64,000 bases of DNA from Kordia jejudonensis (GTDB lineage Bacteria > Bacteroidota > Bacteroidia > Flavobacteriales > Flavobacteriaceae), in NCBI RefSeq assembly GCF_001005315.1, contig NZ_LBMG01000021.1, forward strand, positions 49,752 through 113,751. Reading direction: 5' to 3'. This document shows, in pieces, positions 31,987-42,301 of the stretch. The position numbers and the translations under genes were made by a program. Position 1 is the stretch's first letter. Every line of letters starts with the position of its first letter. The notes under the pieces were generated by a model, which saw only the letters and a list, made by a program, of their open reading frames with translations, did no database searches and had not been told where the DNA came from.

Positions 31987-34221
31987 TTATTTATCTTCTC
32001 TTGGTTTTCTGTCTTCACGAGGTTTGCGATTATCTCTTCCTCTGTTGTCACGTCCGCCAGAGCGTTTGTCGTCTCTTGGTGGTCTAGCAACATATCCTTC
32101 TGGTTTCGGTAAAATAGCTTTACGAGAAACTTTATCTTTTCGTGTTTTTGGATCAATACCAAAATATTTCACGTCTAAGATTTCTCCCATTTTAACTACA
32201 TCACTTACGTTATCGGTACGTTCCCAAGCCAATTCAGAAATATGTAACAATACTTCGTTTCCTGGTGCTTCTGTATATTCTACAACAGCTCCGAAATCTA
32301 ACATTTTTACAACTTTTACTTCGTAAATGCTTCCTTTTTCTGGTTTGAATGTAATAGAATCAATCTTCGCTAATACGGCATCAATTCCTTCTTGATCAGT
32401 TCCTAAAATTTCAACAATTCCTTCTTCTGTAACTGGATCTTCATTAATTACAATTGTCGTATTCGTTTCTTTTTGTAATTCCTGAATTACTTTTCCACCA
32501 GGACCAATTAATGCGCCAATATAATCTCCAGGAATTGTTCTTGTGATCATTTTTGGTGCATGTGCTTTTACGTCGCTGTTTGGTGTCGCAATTGTATCCG
32601 TTAATTTCTCTAAGATGTGTAAACGTCCGTCACGTGCTTGCTGTAAAGCATTTACAAGAATTTCGTATGACAATCCTTTTACTTTGATATCCATTTGACA
32701 CGCAGTAATTCCGTCAGCAGTTCCTGTAACTTTAAAGTCCATATCTCCTAAATGATCTTCATCACCTAAAATATCTGAAAGTACCGCATACTTTCCAGAA
32801 TCAGCATCAGAAATTAATCCCATTGCAATTCCAGAAACAGGTTTCTCTAATTGAACACCAGCGTCCATAATTGCCATAGTACCAGCACAAACAGTTGCCA
32901 TAGAAGAAGAACCGTTCGATTCTAATACTTCAGATACAACACGTACTGTGTAAGGACAATCGTCAGGAACCATACCTTTTAAGGCACGTTGCGCAAGATT
33001 TCCGTGTCCTACTTCACGACGTGATGTTCCACGAATTGGTCGTGCTTCACCCGTAGAAAAAGGAGGGAAGTTATAGTGTAAATAGAAACGCTCTTCACCT
33101 TCAAAAGATGGCATGTCTATTTGGTTTGCTTCTCTAGATGTTCCTAACGTAACTGTTGCTAATGCTTGCGTTTCTCCACGTGTAAAAATTGACGAACCGT
33201 GAGTTGATGGTAAGTAATCTACTTCACACCAAATTGGTCTAATTTCGTCAGTTTTACGACCGTCTAAACGCAAACCTTCATTAAGCGTCAAGTCACGAAC
33301 CGCTGCTTTTTCCGCTTTACGGTAATATTTAGAAACTAAATCGCCAAAATCTTCTAATTCTTCTTCTGAGAATGTAGCTGTGATTTCTTCTTTAATTTCT
33401 CCAAAAGCAGTACTTCTTTCATGTTTAGCAGAACCAGCTTTTGCTACAGCATATACTTTATCATATGCCATGTCGTATACTTTTTTCTCTAAATCAGCAT
33501 CTTCTCTTTCAGGATCGTACTCACGAGTTTCTTTCTTACCGAACGCTTCCGCTAAACGAAGTTGTGCCGCACATTGAACTTTAATAGCTTCGTGTGCAAA
33601 CTTGATAGCTTCTGTCATTTCTTCTTCAGAAATCTCATCCATTTCTCCTTCTACCATCATTACAGAATCAGCAGAAGCACCAATCATCATATCGATGTCA
33701 GATTCTTCTAATTGTGCTCTTGTTGGGTTGATGATAAATTCTCCATTAACACGTCCAACTCTAGCTTCAGAAATTGCACATTCAAATGGAAAATCGGATA
33801 ATTGAATAGCTGCAGAAGCTGCTAAACCAGCCATTGCGTCTGGCATTACATCATCGTCATGAGACATTAACTGAATCATCACTTGTGTTTCTGCGTGATA
33901 ATCTTTTGGAAATAAAGGACGTAATACACGGTCTACTAAACGCATTGTCAGTACCTCACCGTCACTTGGTCTTGCTTCTCTTTTGAAGAAACCACCAGGA
34001 TAACGACCAGCTGCTGCAAATTTTTCGCGGTAATCAACTGTTAAAGGTAAAAAGTCAACATCGCTTTGCTTGTAGTTAGAAACCACTGTACATAATAACA
34101 TACATTTTCCTGATTGTACAACTACAGAGCCATGCGCCTGCTTTGCTAACTTTCCGGTTTCGATAGAAATTTCTCTTCCGTCACCAAGGTCAATGACCTC
34201 TCTAAAAACTTTTGGAATCAT
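31987..34221 (-). CDS. pnp: polyribonucleotide nucleotidyltransferase (PNPase)
   Basis: 744 residues. 3'-5' phosphorolytic exoribonuclease of RNA turnover. Two RNase PH domains (from residue about 10, and from about 330 with [15 protein letters not shown]), a KH domain ([15 protein letters not shown]) and an S1 domain ([17 protein letters not shown]) occur in the normal order. The C-terminus carries an extra Arg/Asp/Gly-rich disordered tail of about 45 residues ([14 protein letters not shown]). rpsO lies directly upstream on the same strand, the usual bacterial arrangement, though here a terminator separates them. Confidence 0.97.
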   Translation of the reverse strand: MIPKVFREVIDLGDGREISIETGKLAKQAHGSVVVQSGKCMLLCTVVSNYKQSDVDFLPLTVDYREKFAAAGRYPGGFFKREARPSDGEVLTMRLVDRVLRPLFPKDYHAETQVMIQLMSHDDDVMPDAMAGLAASAAIQLSDFPFECAISEARVGRVNGEFIINPTRAQLEESDIDMMIGASADSVMMVEGEMDEISEEEMTEAIKFAHEAIKVQCAAQLRLAEAFGKKETREYDPEREDADLEKKVYDMAYDKVYAVAKAGSAKHERSTAFGEIKEEITATFSEEELEDFGDLVSKYYRKAEKAAVRDLTLNEGLRLDGRKTDEIRPIWCEVDYLPSTHGSSIFTRGETQALATVTLGTSREANQIDMPSFEGEERFYLHYNFPPFSTGEARPIRGTSRREVGHGNLAQRALKGMVPDDCPYTVRVVSEVLESNGSSSMATVCAGTMAIMDAGVQLEKPVSGIAMGLISDADSGKYAVLSDILGDEDHLGDMDFKVTGTADGITACQMDIKVKGLSYEILVNALQQARDGRLHILEKLTDTIATPNSDVKAHAPKMITRTIPGDYIGALIGPGGKVIQELQKETNTTIVINEDPVTEEGIVEILGTDQEGIDAVLAKIDSITFKPEKGSIYEVKVVKMLDFGAVVEYTEAPGNEVLLHISELAWERTDNVSDVVKMGEILDVKYFGIDPKTRKDKVSRKAILPKPEGYVARPPRDDKRSGGRDNRGRDNRKPREDRKPREDK

Positions 34222-34360
34222 AAATTTTTTTTAATTCTAATTAAACAAAGGTCGTTGTGTTGTTGTGTGTAGTTGTTGTTTTGACCCAATGAAAAACCAG
34301 TAATTATAGCTTTTTATTACTTTTACAATACGTGTAAAAGTGTACTTATGTATATTAAAA

Positions 34361-34381
34361 AAAGAGGCACGAAGCCTCTTT
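34361..34381 (-). terminator. rpsO terminator
   Basis: AAAGAGGC / GCCTCTTT stem with loop ACGAA, five bases beyond the rpsO stop, followed on the minus strand by TTTTAATATA. Confidence 0.8.
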
Positions 34382-34385
34382 CTTT

Positions 34386-34655
34386 TTATTTTCTTAGTCC
34401 TAATTCTTTTACGATTGCACGATATCTTGTGATATCCGTTTTCTTTAGATAATCTAGTAAGCTTCTTCTTTTACCTACTAACATTACTAGAGAGCGTTCT
34501 GTGTTGTAATCTTTACGATTTCTCTTTAAATGCTCCGTTAAGTGATTAATTCTGTGCGTAAATAACGCGATCTGACCTTCTGACGAACCTGTATCTGTAG
34601 CAGATTTTCCGTGCTTTGCGAAGATTTCAGCTTTAACTTCTTTAGTTAAGTACAT
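34386..34655 (-). CDS. rpsO: 30S ribosomal protein S15
   Basis: 89 residues, the usual length. Binds 16S rRNA and helps assemble the small-subunit platform. Recognisable segments: HGKSATDTGSSEGQIALFTHRI, HLKRNRKDYNTERSLVMLVGKR and RRSLLDYLKKTD. The start codon is followed by MYLTKEVKAEIF. It lies upstream of pnp on the same strand. Confidence 0.98.
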   Translation of the reverse strand: MYLTKEVKAEIFAKHGKSATDTGSSEGQIALFTHRINHLTEHLKRNRKDYNTERSLVMLVGKRRSLLDYLKKTDITRYRAIVKELGLRK

Positions 34656-34893
34656 GCCAATATTGTTTTAATAATTTTTATGTATTAATACGTTTCTCGT
34701 ATCAAGTCGCAAATATACTACTATTTTTTAGATTCCAAATTAATATTAAACCTTTTTGATTCTGTAAAGTCTTAAGATTATAAATGTTAAAAGATGTTAA
34801 TAAGAAATGATTAAAAATTATTAGTTGGCGCCAAACTAGTGCTTTTTAATACACTTTATGTAACAGAATTAAAAACTTTAAAAACGAAAACAG

Positions 34894-35721
34894 ATGAAAA
34901 CCACATGCAAACAACAATGTATAATTTTAGTTTTAGTAGCGAGTCTCTTTATGTTTACTGCTTGTCAAAATGAAGATACAACTTCAGACGCCGTAGAAGA
35001 AGTTGCTATCGATGATCAATTGGCACAACGAAGCGCAGAAATAGATTTAATTGCAGATGATATCGATTTTATTGTAGAAGAAGGTTTTATAGAAGATGAA
35101 ACCTATATTTATTTTTTACCAGATTGTGTTACGATTACAACACAAATTAGTTCAGGTTTTAGAGAACGTACGGTAGATTTTGGTACTGGATGCGAATTGC
35201 CAAACGGAAATCTTTTAAGCGGAATGATTACCATGAGTCATGAAGTAGATTCAGATCCTGCACGAAGAACCGTATCCGTAACATTTACCAATTTTGAACG
35301 TAATGGTGTTTCGGTTGAAGGAACGCGAAGTATTGAACGTGTGTTAGCAAATACTGCTGGAAATCCGCAAGCGACAGCAAGTGTTGATATGCAGGTAACT
35401 TGGCCAAACGGGGCAACGTATACACGTCAAGGAACAAGAGTTCGCGAGTGGATTGAAGGTTTTGGATCAGGAACTTGGAGCGACAATGTATTTTCGATTA
35501 CAGGAAACGTAACAACTACAAATATTTTAGGAAATACCTATGCAGCCACCATTACAACGGCATTGCGTAGAGAATTGGTGTGCGCATTTATTGTAAGCGG
35601 AACTATTTCATTAAGCAGAAATAATGACACAGGAACTTTAGATTTTGGAAATGGAAGTTGCGATAACGAAGCAACTTGGACCAATCCGAGTGGAACTGTG
35701 CAAACGATTTTTTTAGATTAG
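34894..35721 (+). CDS. lipoprotein of unknown function (275 aa)
   Basis: SPII signal with lipobox LFMFTAC, Cys at about 24, followed by an acidic segment of about 40 residues. The mature part is rich in beta strands with Thr/Asn/Gly (VDFGTGCELPNGNLLSG, GTLDFGNGSCDNEATWTNP) and four Cys that could form two disulfides. No family is recognised beyond similarity to other flavobacterial surface lipoproteins. Monocistronic, with a strong terminator. Confidence 0.8.
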   Translation: MKTTCKQQCIILVLVASLFMFTACQNEDTTSDAVEEVAIDDQLAQRSAEIDLIADDIDFIVEEGFIEDETYIYFLPDCVTITTQISSGFRERTVDFGTGCELPNGNLLSGMITMSHEVDSDPARRTVSVTFTNFERNGVSVEGTRSIERVLANTAGNPQATASVDMQVTWPNGATYTRQGTRVREWIEGFGSGTWSDNVFSITGNVTTTNILGNTYAATITTALRRELVCAFIVSGTISLSRNNDTGTLDFGNGSCDNEATWTNPSGTVQTIFLD

Positions 35722-35750
35722 CAATCTTTATTAGTTTAGTTTTAATCAAT

Positions 35751-35783
35751 AAAAAAGGCATTCTGTTGGGAATGCCTTTTTTT
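35751..35783. terminator. bidirectional terminator between lipoprotein gene and accD
   Basis: AAAAAAGGCATT / AATGCCTTTTTT, a 12-bp stem with an 8-base loop and T runs both ways. It sits between convergent genes. Confidence 0.85.
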
Positions 35784-35805
35784 GTATTTGTTATTCAAAC
35801 AAAAA

Positions 35806-36663
35806 TTACGCACGAATTGGCTCATTTTGAATCAAGTCGATGTATAAGTTAATTTTGTTTTTGAGTTCTTTTCTGTGTGAGATAAAATCTAAGAATCCGT
35901 GTTCTAATAAGAATTCTGATGTTTGGAAACCTTCTGGTAAATCTTTTCCTGTAGTATCGCGAACAACTCTTGGTCCTGCGAATCCGATTAAAGCACCAGG
36001 TTCTGCAATATTAATATCTCCTAACATGGCAAATGAAGCTGTTGTTCCACCAGTTGTAGGATCTGTACATAATGAGATATACGGAATTCCTGCATCTGCT
36101 AATTGTGCTAATTTTGCGGATGTTTTTGCCAATTGCATTAAGGATAATGCGGCTTCCATCATACGTGCGCCACCTGATTTTGAAATAATCATAAATGGAA
36201 CGTTATTTTTTAAGGAGTAATCTGCAGCACGTGCAATTTTTTCTCCGACAACACTTCCCATAGAACCTCCAATAAATGAAAAGTCCATAGCAGCAATAAC
36301 CAAATCTTTTCCTTTCGATTTTCCAACGGCTGTACGAACAGCGTCTTTTAAACCTGTTTTTTCTTTGGCAGCTTTTAATCGGTCTGTATATTTTTTGCTG
36401 TCTTCAAATTTTAAAGGATCTTTTGAAGTTAAGTTTTTGTCTAATTCTTTAAATTTTCCTTCGTCGAAGAGTATTTCAAAATATTCTGTACTTCCTATAC
36501 GAACATGGTATCCATCTTCAGGACTAACGTAATAGTTTATTGCTAATTCTTCCGAATCTACAATTTTTCCTGTTGGCGATTTGTACCAAAGTCCTTTAGG
36601 TGTATCTCTTTTTTCCTCCGTTGAGGTTTGAATTCCTTTTTCTTTTCTTTTAAACCAAGCCAT
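35806..36663 (-). CDS. accD: acetyl-CoA carboxylase carboxyltransferase subunit beta
   Basis: 285 residues. Transfers the carboxyl group from carboxybiotin to acetyl-CoA, with AccA as partner. The crotonase-type core is intact: [54 protein letters not shown]. The N-terminal zinc ribbon seen in E. coli AccD (four Cys) is altered: the positions read YKSPTGKIV and VSPEDGYH, with no Cys left. The rest aligns without gaps, so the gene is functional but probably does not bind zinc. Single gene. Confidence 0.96.
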   Translation of the reverse strand: MAWFKRKEKGIQTSTEEKRDTPKGLWYKSPTGKIVDSEELAINYYVSPEDGYHVRIGSTEYFEILFDEGKFKELDKNLTSKDPLKFEDSKKYTDRLKAAKEKTGLKDAVRTAVGKSKGKDLVIAAMDFSFIGGSMGSVVGEKIARAADYSLKNNVPFMIISKSGGARMMEAALSLMQLAKTSAKLAQLADAGIPYISLCTDPTTGGTTASFAMLGDINIAEPGALIGFAGPRVVRDTTGKDLPEGFQTSEFLLEHGFLDFISHRKELKNKINLYIDLIQNEPIRA

Positions 36664-36835
36664 AATGATCTAGGAGTTACGATGTTTGCTGTTTTTGATT
36701 GTGTGTTGATCTCAAAAACGCTGCCATCGATTAGTTAGTTTTATTGTTTCACTAGCCAACAAAATTACTGTTTTTTTTCAATAAATAGAATATTTGCTTT
36801 TGCTATCTGTAAAACAGCCAGTTTTAGTCGTAAAA

Positions 36836-36875
36836 AAACCTCGTTTATATACTATGTTTAGTGTAAACGAGGTTT
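36836..36875 (-). terminator. terminator downstream of fbaA
   Basis: Perfect 12-bp stem AAACCTCGTTTA / TAAACGAGGTTT with a 16-base loop, T runs on both sides. Lies about 137 bases beyond the fbaA stop, so a long 3' UTR is implied. Confidence 0.65.
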
Positions 36876-36931
36876 GTTTTTTCTTGGCGTTAGGGATTGC
36901 GCAATTTGTCTGAGCTCTTTTGTAAAATGGA

Positions 36932-36949
36932 TTCCTGCCTGCGCAGGAA
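36932..36949. repeat. extragenic palindrome (TTCCTGC...GCAGGAA)
   Basis: TTCCTGC CTGC GCAGGAA, a perfect 7-bp stem with a 4-base loop and no T run. It resembles small palindromes dispersed in flavobacterial intergenic DNA. Confidence 0.5.
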
Positions 36950-37011
36950 ACAGTTTGTAAAAAGCGAGTTGCAAAAGCCCGACCCCAAAGGGTAACGCCC
37001 AAATTATGTTA

Positions 37012-38079
37012 TTATAACGTATTTACGTTGTTTAAGTCCTCAAAAGCTTGTTTTAAACGCGTTTTGAATGTCAATTCGCCTTCACGCAACCATTTTCTTG
37101 GATCGTATGTTTTTTTGTTTGGAATGTCGTCTCCATCAGGATTTCCAATTTGTTGTGCCAAGTAGTCTTTTTTCGTAAGCATGTAATCGCGAATCCCAGA
37201 CATGAACGCAAATTGTAAGTCAGTATCAATGTTCATTTTGATGACTCCGTACCCGATAGCTTCTCTGATTTCTTCTAATGTAGAACCTGAACCTCCGTGA
37301 AATACAAAGTCAATATGATTGTGACCTACATTGAATTTTTCAGAAATGTGTTCTTGCGAATTTTTTAAGATTTTTGGCGTTAGTTTTACGTTTCCAGGTT
37401 TGTATACACCGTGCACGTTTCCAAAAGCAGCAGCAATGGTAAAGCGTGGACTTACTTTCATCAACTCTTCGTATGCATAAGCAACTTCCGCAGGTTGTGT
37501 GTATAGTTTTGAATCGTCTACATCACTGTTGTCAACTCCATCTTCTTCACCACCAGTAATTCCTAATTCAATTTCTAGCGTCATTCCCATTTTGCTCATG
37601 CGCGCTAAGTATTCTTTACAGATTTCGATGTTTTCTTCTAGTGGTTCTTCCGAAAGATCGATCATGTGTGAACTGTATAATGGTTTTCCAGTTTCGGCAA
37701 AGTGCTTTTCGCTTGCGTCTAATAAACCGTCAATCCAAGGCAATAATTTTTTAGCACAGTGATCTGTATGTAAAATTACAGGAACTCCATAGGCTTCTGC
37801 CATTTCGTGTACGTGTCTTGCACCGGCAATAGAACCTGCAATGGCAGCTTTTTGGTTTTCATTGCTCAATCCTTTTCCTGCGTTGAATTGTGCGCCTCCA
37901 TTTGAAAATTGTATGATGACAGGAGCATTGAGCTCAGCTGCAGTTTCTAAAACTCCGTTAATTGAGTTAGAACCAACAACATTTACTGCTGGTAGTGCAA
38001 AGCCTTTTTCTTTGGCTAGTTTAAATATTTCTTGTACTTCGTCTCCAGTAGCAACTCCTGCTTTGATATTGTGACTCAT
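37012..38079 (-). CDS. fbaA: class II fructose-bisphosphate aldolase
   Basis: 355 residues, class IIA length. Zinc-dependent cleavage of fructose-1,6-bisphosphate in glycolysis and gluconeogenesis. HTDHCAKKL carries the catalytic Asp and a zinc His. GNVHGVYKPG and FHGGSGS give further zinc- and phosphate-binding residues, and NIDTDLQFA completes the barrel. Single gene with a long leader region upstream. Confidence 0.97.
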   Translation of the reverse strand: MSHNIKAGVATGDEVQEIFKLAKEKGFALPAVNVVGSNSINGVLETAAELNAPVIIQFSNGGAQFNAGKGLSNENQKAAIAGSIAGARHVHEMAEAYGVPVILHTDHCAKKLLPWIDGLLDASEKHFAETGKPLYSSHMIDLSEEPLEENIEICKEYLARMSKMGMTLEIELGITGGEEDGVDNSDVDDSKLYTQPAEVAYAYEELMKVSPRFTIAAAFGNVHGVYKPGNVKLTPKILKNSQEHISEKFNVGHNHIDFVFHGGSGSTLEEIREAIGYGVIKMNIDTDLQFAFMSGIRDYMLTKKDYLAQQIGNPDGDDIPNKKTYDPRKWLREGELTFKTRLKQAFEDLNNVNTL

Positions 38080-38399
38080 CGTCTTAGTTTTTTTGTTTGG
38101 ATTACAAAAGTAATAAAAATGTGAAGAGTTTTTACGTAGTTGGCAATTTTAGAAGTTATAGCAAAGCGACTTTTACGAATTTGATAATTTTCGTCGTTTT
38201 TTAACTTACATTCCTGTTAAAATGTTTGTGTTTTTGTAGAATTACTGATTTGTTTTTGATGATTTTTTGAAGAAATAAATGCTTGTTTTCGAATGGTTTG
38301 AAAGCGCAAACGTTTTAGTGTTTCAGTATTTTATAAATTGAATGCTAGATTTTGAATTTTTATGCTAAATGTTCTATTTAGAAATACCGTAGAAATTGA
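38080..38399. other. 320-base intergenic region upstream of fbaA
   Basis: AT-rich leader/promoter region of fbaA and the 3' region of the DUF695 gene. No convincing ORF, RNA gene or strong hairpin seen. Confidence 0.5.
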
Positions 38400-39494
38400 T
38401 TACTCTTGCATAAATCGACGAAACGATTGCCAGTATTTGTCTTTGTAGATTTCAAAATCGATTTTAATTTTATCCTGATACGTTTTCTTGATCTTATCTA
38501 AAACTTTTGAAGGTTTCCTAAAGTCAATACACGCAAAGTAAATTTCACGTACAGATTCTGCCGTTTGTCTTCCGATATTTAGATATCCATCAGCATCTTT
38601 TAGTTGTGCCACAATGTTGTCTTCTATTTCGCTTAGCAATTCGTAATCGTCATCAGTTGGCAGTCCATTGTTGTTTGCTCCATCATAGTTGAGTTCTACA
38701 TGCACAATCCAAGGATGTGAAGCTTTGCTGTCCCAATTGAGTAATTCGGCGTTGATGATGGCAAGTAATGGCAGTCCATTTTGCAGCGTTCCTTCCATTG
38801 CAGCGTAGTTGTCGTTTTCCGTATTGTGACGTGTTCCCTGATATTTTTCAATGAATTCTTTTTCGCGCCAAATGAGAAAGTCTTTGAGTTTTTCAAACGG
38901 AATTAGTTCTTCTGTGGCATCTTTGGTGTTTATAATATCAAGGTTGTCAATAGTGGTCACTGTTTTTAATTCTCCCAAAAATATATCTAAGGCAATGTAC
39001 ATTCCGTTAAGCATGGAAGTTCTGTTTTCTTCATTGTACGCATCGTGCGTAATGATGATGTCAATTTCGTCGGGCATTTCTGGATGATTTATTGCATAAA
39101 ATTGTAAGCTCGTCTCATCAAATTTGTATCCGTCAATATTTACACCTAATTTACTAACGTCAGAAGGTTGTTTGAGTGCCGTAATTTTCCAATTGTTCAT
39201 TTTTGGCGCGGCAGCCACTAATTCTTCTACAAAAACAATATTTTTAGTGATGCCATCTGCGGTAAGAATTAATTCGGCAGTTGTATCTGTGTACATTCCT
39301 GCTAAAAACCAAAATCCTTCTCTTAGTTCATTGAGTTTTGGCGATAGTTTCTCAAAAAATTGTGTATGAATATCATCTTGATTTTTTAATACTTTAAAGA
39401 ATTTCTTTTCGTGTTGTTGAAACCAATTCCAGAAATCTGCATAGGAATGAATTGGTTGTTCTTTTTTACTAAATAATGATTTGAAGAAACTCAT
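38400..39494 (-). CDS. DUF695-domain protein
   Basis: 364 residues, soluble. The C-terminal part (about 220-360) matches DUF695: LIWREKEFIEKYQ, WIVHVELNYDG, IEDNIVAQLKDADGYLNIGRQT, and IYFACIDFRKPSKVLDKI. The N-terminal 200 residues open with SYADFWNWFQQHEKKFF and are of unknown function. No catalytic motif is evident. Single gene. Confidence 0.75.
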   Translation of the reverse strand: MSFFKSLFSKKEQPIHSYADFWNWFQQHEKKFFKVLKNQDDIHTQFFEKLSPKLNELREGFWFLAGMYTDTTAELILTADGITKNIVFVEELVAAAPKMNNWKITALKQPSDVSKLGVNIDGYKFDETSLQFYAINHPEMPDEIDIIITHDAYNEENRTSMLNGMYIALDIFLGELKTVTTIDNLDIINTKDATEELIPFEKLKDFLIWREKEFIEKYQGTRHNTENDNYAAMEGTLQNGLPLLAIINAELLNWDSKASHPWIVHVELNYDGANNNGLPTDDDYELLSEIEDNIVAQLKDADGYLNIGRQTAESVREIYFACIDFRKPSKVLDKIKKTYQDKIKIDFEIYKDKYWQSFRRFMQE

Positions 39495-39561
39495 ATGTGT
39501 TTTACTTGAATTGATTGTGAAAAAGATACTGTTTTTAGATGAAAAAACCGAACTACTTATT

Positions 39562-39721
39562 GAACTCGTTTAAACTTTTTTAATTCGCTAAAAAATTGCT
39601 CTTTTCAGACCTATTTTTACCTTTTTTTCGTTCCGTAGCGCTGCTATGAAACTCAAAAAAGCTGTCAACAGCACTTAAAACTGCTAATTTTCGTCTGAAT
39701 CCGAAAAGTTTAAACGAGTTC
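39562..39721. repeat. 160-bp long inverted-repeat element abutting tamL
   Basis: GAACTCGTTTAAACTTTT at 39562-39579 is the exact reverse complement of 39704-39721 (18 bp). Looser complementarity continues inward for about 25 bases (ATTCGC...AAAATT against AAAATT...GAAT). The right arm ends at the tamL stop codon. It could be a terminator enlarged by insertion, or a MITE-like element. No transposase is associated. Confidence 0.5.
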
Positions 39722-39722
39722 G

Positions 39723-42263
39723 TTAGAAAGGATAGTTAATTCCTATATTGTATACCGCGTTTCCAAAGTTGTAATCTTTGAACCAACGATTGCCGAGTTC
39801 ATATGCGGGATCATAGGTTTTGAAACCTACATCAAAACGCAATACGAAGAAACTGAAATCGTAACGCAAACCGAAACCAGTTCCCAGTGCAATGTCTTGC
39901 AACGATTCGAAACCATTAAATTTTCGATCTTCGTCTTCAATATCGTCTAACGCATTCCAAATGTTTCCAGCATCGGCAAATAATGCGCCTTTGAAACTTC
40001 CGAACAAGTCAAAACGATATTCTATGTTTGAGGTGAGTTTTAAATTGGCTTCGTTGAAATCTAAGATGCTTGCCGAACGTCCCGGTCCCAATTGATACGC
40101 TGCCCAAGCTCTGTTGTCATTGGATCCGCCACCAAAATAACTTCGTACGAACGGAATGTTTTCAGAGTTTCCGTACGGAATGGCAAATCCGAAAAATGTA
40201 CGAAATGCCAATACATCACGCTTTTCCGAAATTTCCCAATGCTTGATGAAATCAAATTCTGTTTTTACATATTGCGAATACGGAACACCAAAGAGTTTGT
40301 ATTTTCCACGATCATTTTTTTCAAGATTTGCTACGTTGGCAATTGTAGATAAAAGGTTTCCTGCGAGTTCTACTTTTGTTCTAAATTGATAAAACGTATT
40401 ATCTGTAATACTTTCTTTGGTATTGTGTGTAAAGTTGATGTTTGAAGCCGCAATGAGGTTGTCTTGCGTTAAGCGAAATTGTCGTTGTTCCACACTTAAT
40501 ACCGTAGAGAGTTCGCTTGGAGTTACAGGAAACGTATTAGACACAACATCTTCAATAAAGGCATCTGCTTCTCCTGAAGCGATATTTAGAGAAGCATCTT
40601 GATCGATATAGTTAGAACTTACTGCAACCGAATTTAAACGATCATAGGAACTTTGATATACGTTAAAATAGTTACTCGAATTCAAGTTTCGGATGAATTG
40701 AAGGTTGAACAATTCTAAACTAAACGAATTCTTTTTGTTTGGTGTCCAATTGTAACGAATTAATCCTGTGAAATTTTGTCGATCCAAACCAATATTTTGT
40801 TGCACACTCGTTCCTAAAGAAACAACGGTGGTTGGCAACATGTATTTTGGAATAATTTTCTCCGTATTAAACGGAAAGAAAAAACGAGGAAAGTTCAACT
40901 TAATATCTGCTCCAATTTCAGAAATATTAAAGAATTGATCTTCCGAATCGGCAACATCTTTAGAAGCTCCTAAAGTTCCACGCGCAGAAATTTCAAGCGT
41001 TTCCGCGCCACGAAATACGTTTCGGCTAATTAACGACGTACTAAACGAAAAACCGTAATCTTGAATGTTAGAGTGTGTAATGTCAATATCAAAACCTAGT
41101 GAAAACTTTTTTCTTGGCGTCAAATATATATCCGTAACCAAATCGGTTAAGCTATCATTATCATATTTGTATTGAATATTGGGATACTTAAACGTTCGTA
41201 AATTGCTAATGTGTTTGTACGTTAATGTTCTGTCGTTATCTCTATAAATTTCTCCTGGATTGATAAAAATTGCATCTGTAATTGCCTTTGGGCGAATACG
41301 AAGTTTATCATTTGAATAAATGGTAAAGTTTTTATACGTTACTGAATCTACATAGGTTTTTTGAGAATTTTCATAGGTGTAATCCGTGTAAATATTTACT
41401 TTTTTAACCTTGTGAACTTTGTATTCTTTTTCAATGATAGTATCATGTTCACGTACTTGCAAATTGTTCACTTTTAGCGCAACTGCCAAGTCGTAATCTC
41501 TGTTAAGCGTATCGAGTCCGACAGTAGGTTTGATAGAGTTTAACTGAAAATTATAAATTCCAGAATTTCGAAATAAAACCGTCAAGCGTTCGCGTTCATT
41601 GTAAAAGTCACTTGTGTTAAATTGATTTCCAACTTTAAGAAACGATTTGTCTTTGCTGAGGTTGTAAATAGAGTCTAAGTCGCGCGATGTAATAGTAACC
41701 TGCAAACTATCAATCATGTATGGTTTTCCAGTGTCTATAGTATAATCAATACTTGCTCTTTTTTCTTCTTCCGAAGGAATAATATCGTATTTCGCGGTAG
41801 CGTTAAAGTAGCCTTTGTTTTGATAGTATACTTTTAAGCGTTTGGTTGTTTTTCTTGTTTTTACAGAATCTATAATTACGGGAGCTTCTCCTGTTTTTTT
41901 CAACCAATTGTTAAAACCTCTTTTGTAGTTTGCCATTTCTCTAACTTGTTTTTTAGAGTAACGTCGTTGCAGGCGTTCGTAGCGTTTTGGGTTTTCGGTG
42001 AGCCAAGCATTGAAAACGGAATCTGGATTTTGTCCTGCTAAATTGTAAATGTTGAGTCGCAATGGATAATTTAAGAAACGGCTGTTTGGTTTTTGATACA
42101 TTTGACTCAGCGCATTGACATCATTTGATTTTTCGCCATTTACCAATAATGTATTTTTTACAAGCAATAATTCGTCATCTTTTACACGCTTGATAGAATT
42201 ACAAGCGCTCATCAAGGTGGCAATTATAATAAATAATGATATTTTTGCAAAAAAGGATTTCAA
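39723..42263 (-). CDS. tamL: TamL-type lipoprotein, BamA/TamA family outer-membrane assembly protein
   Basis: 846 residues. SPII signal with lipobox LMSAC (Cys21), which distinguishes the lipid-anchored TamL of Bacteroidota from proteobacterial TamA. POTRA-like modules follow (about 30-430: SVKTRKTTKRLKVYYQNKGYFNATAKY is typical). A C-terminal 16-strand Omp85 barrel follows, with the FGGGSNDNRAW-type (VRSYFGGGSN) motif and a final aromatic strand ending GINYPF. It probably works with TamB in exporting or assembling outer-membrane proteins or lipids. Divergent from the RNA methyltransferase, 38 bases away. Confidence 0.9.
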   Translation of the reverse strand: MKSFFAKISLFIIIATLMSACNSIKRVKDDELLLVKNTLLVNGEKSNDVNALSQMYQKPNSRFLNYPLRLNIYNLAGQNPDSVFNAWLTENPKRYERLQRRYSKKQVREMANYKRGFNNWLKKTGEAPVIIDSVKTRKTTKRLKVYYQNKGYFNATAKYDIIPSEEEKRASIDYTIDTGKPYMIDSLQVTITSRDLDSIYNLSKDKSFLKVGNQFNTSDFYNERERLTVLFRNSGIYNFQLNSIKPTVGLDTLNRDYDLAVALKVNNLQVREHDTIIEKEYKVHKVKKVNIYTDYTYENSQKTYVDSVTYKNFTIYSNDKLRIRPKAITDAIFINPGEIYRDNDRTLTYKHISNLRTFKYPNIQYKYDNDSLTDLVTDIYLTPRKKFSLGFDIDITHSNIQDYGFSFSTSLISRNVFRGAETLEISARGTLGASKDVADSEDQFFNISEIGADIKLNFPRFFFPFNTEKIIPKYMLPTTVVSLGTSVQQNIGLDRQNFTGLIRYNWTPNKKNSFSLELFNLQFIRNLNSSNYFNVYQSSYDRLNSVAVSSNYIDQDASLNIASGEADAFIEDVVSNTFPVTPSELSTVLSVEQRQFRLTQDNLIAASNINFTHNTKESITDNTFYQFRTKVELAGNLLSTIANVANLEKNDRGKYKLFGVPYSQYVKTEFDFIKHWEISEKRDVLAFRTFFGFAIPYGNSENIPFVRSYFGGGSNDNRAWAAYQLGPGRSASILDFNEANLKLTSNIEYRFDLFGSFKGALFADAGNIWNALDDIEDEDRKFNGFESLQDIALGTGFGLRYDFSFFVLRFDVGFKTYDPAYELGNRWFKDYNFGNAVYNIGINYPF

Positions 42264-42301
42264 TAAGAGGTGTTTTTCGAATTCAAAATTAAACTATTTG
42301 C

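Larger units (their letters stand above)
36664..37011. other. 348-base intergenic region between accD and fbaA
   Basis: Contains the accD promoter region, the fbaA terminator, and a short palindrome at 36932. An open frame of 74 codons on the minus strand runs through the terminator and palindrome and is not credible. Confidence 0.5.

Noticed and set aside
36778..37002. 74-codon open frame on the minus strand between accD and fbaA
   Set aside because: It crosses the fbaA terminator hairpin and an extragenic palindrome, and its translation has no protein-like pattern.
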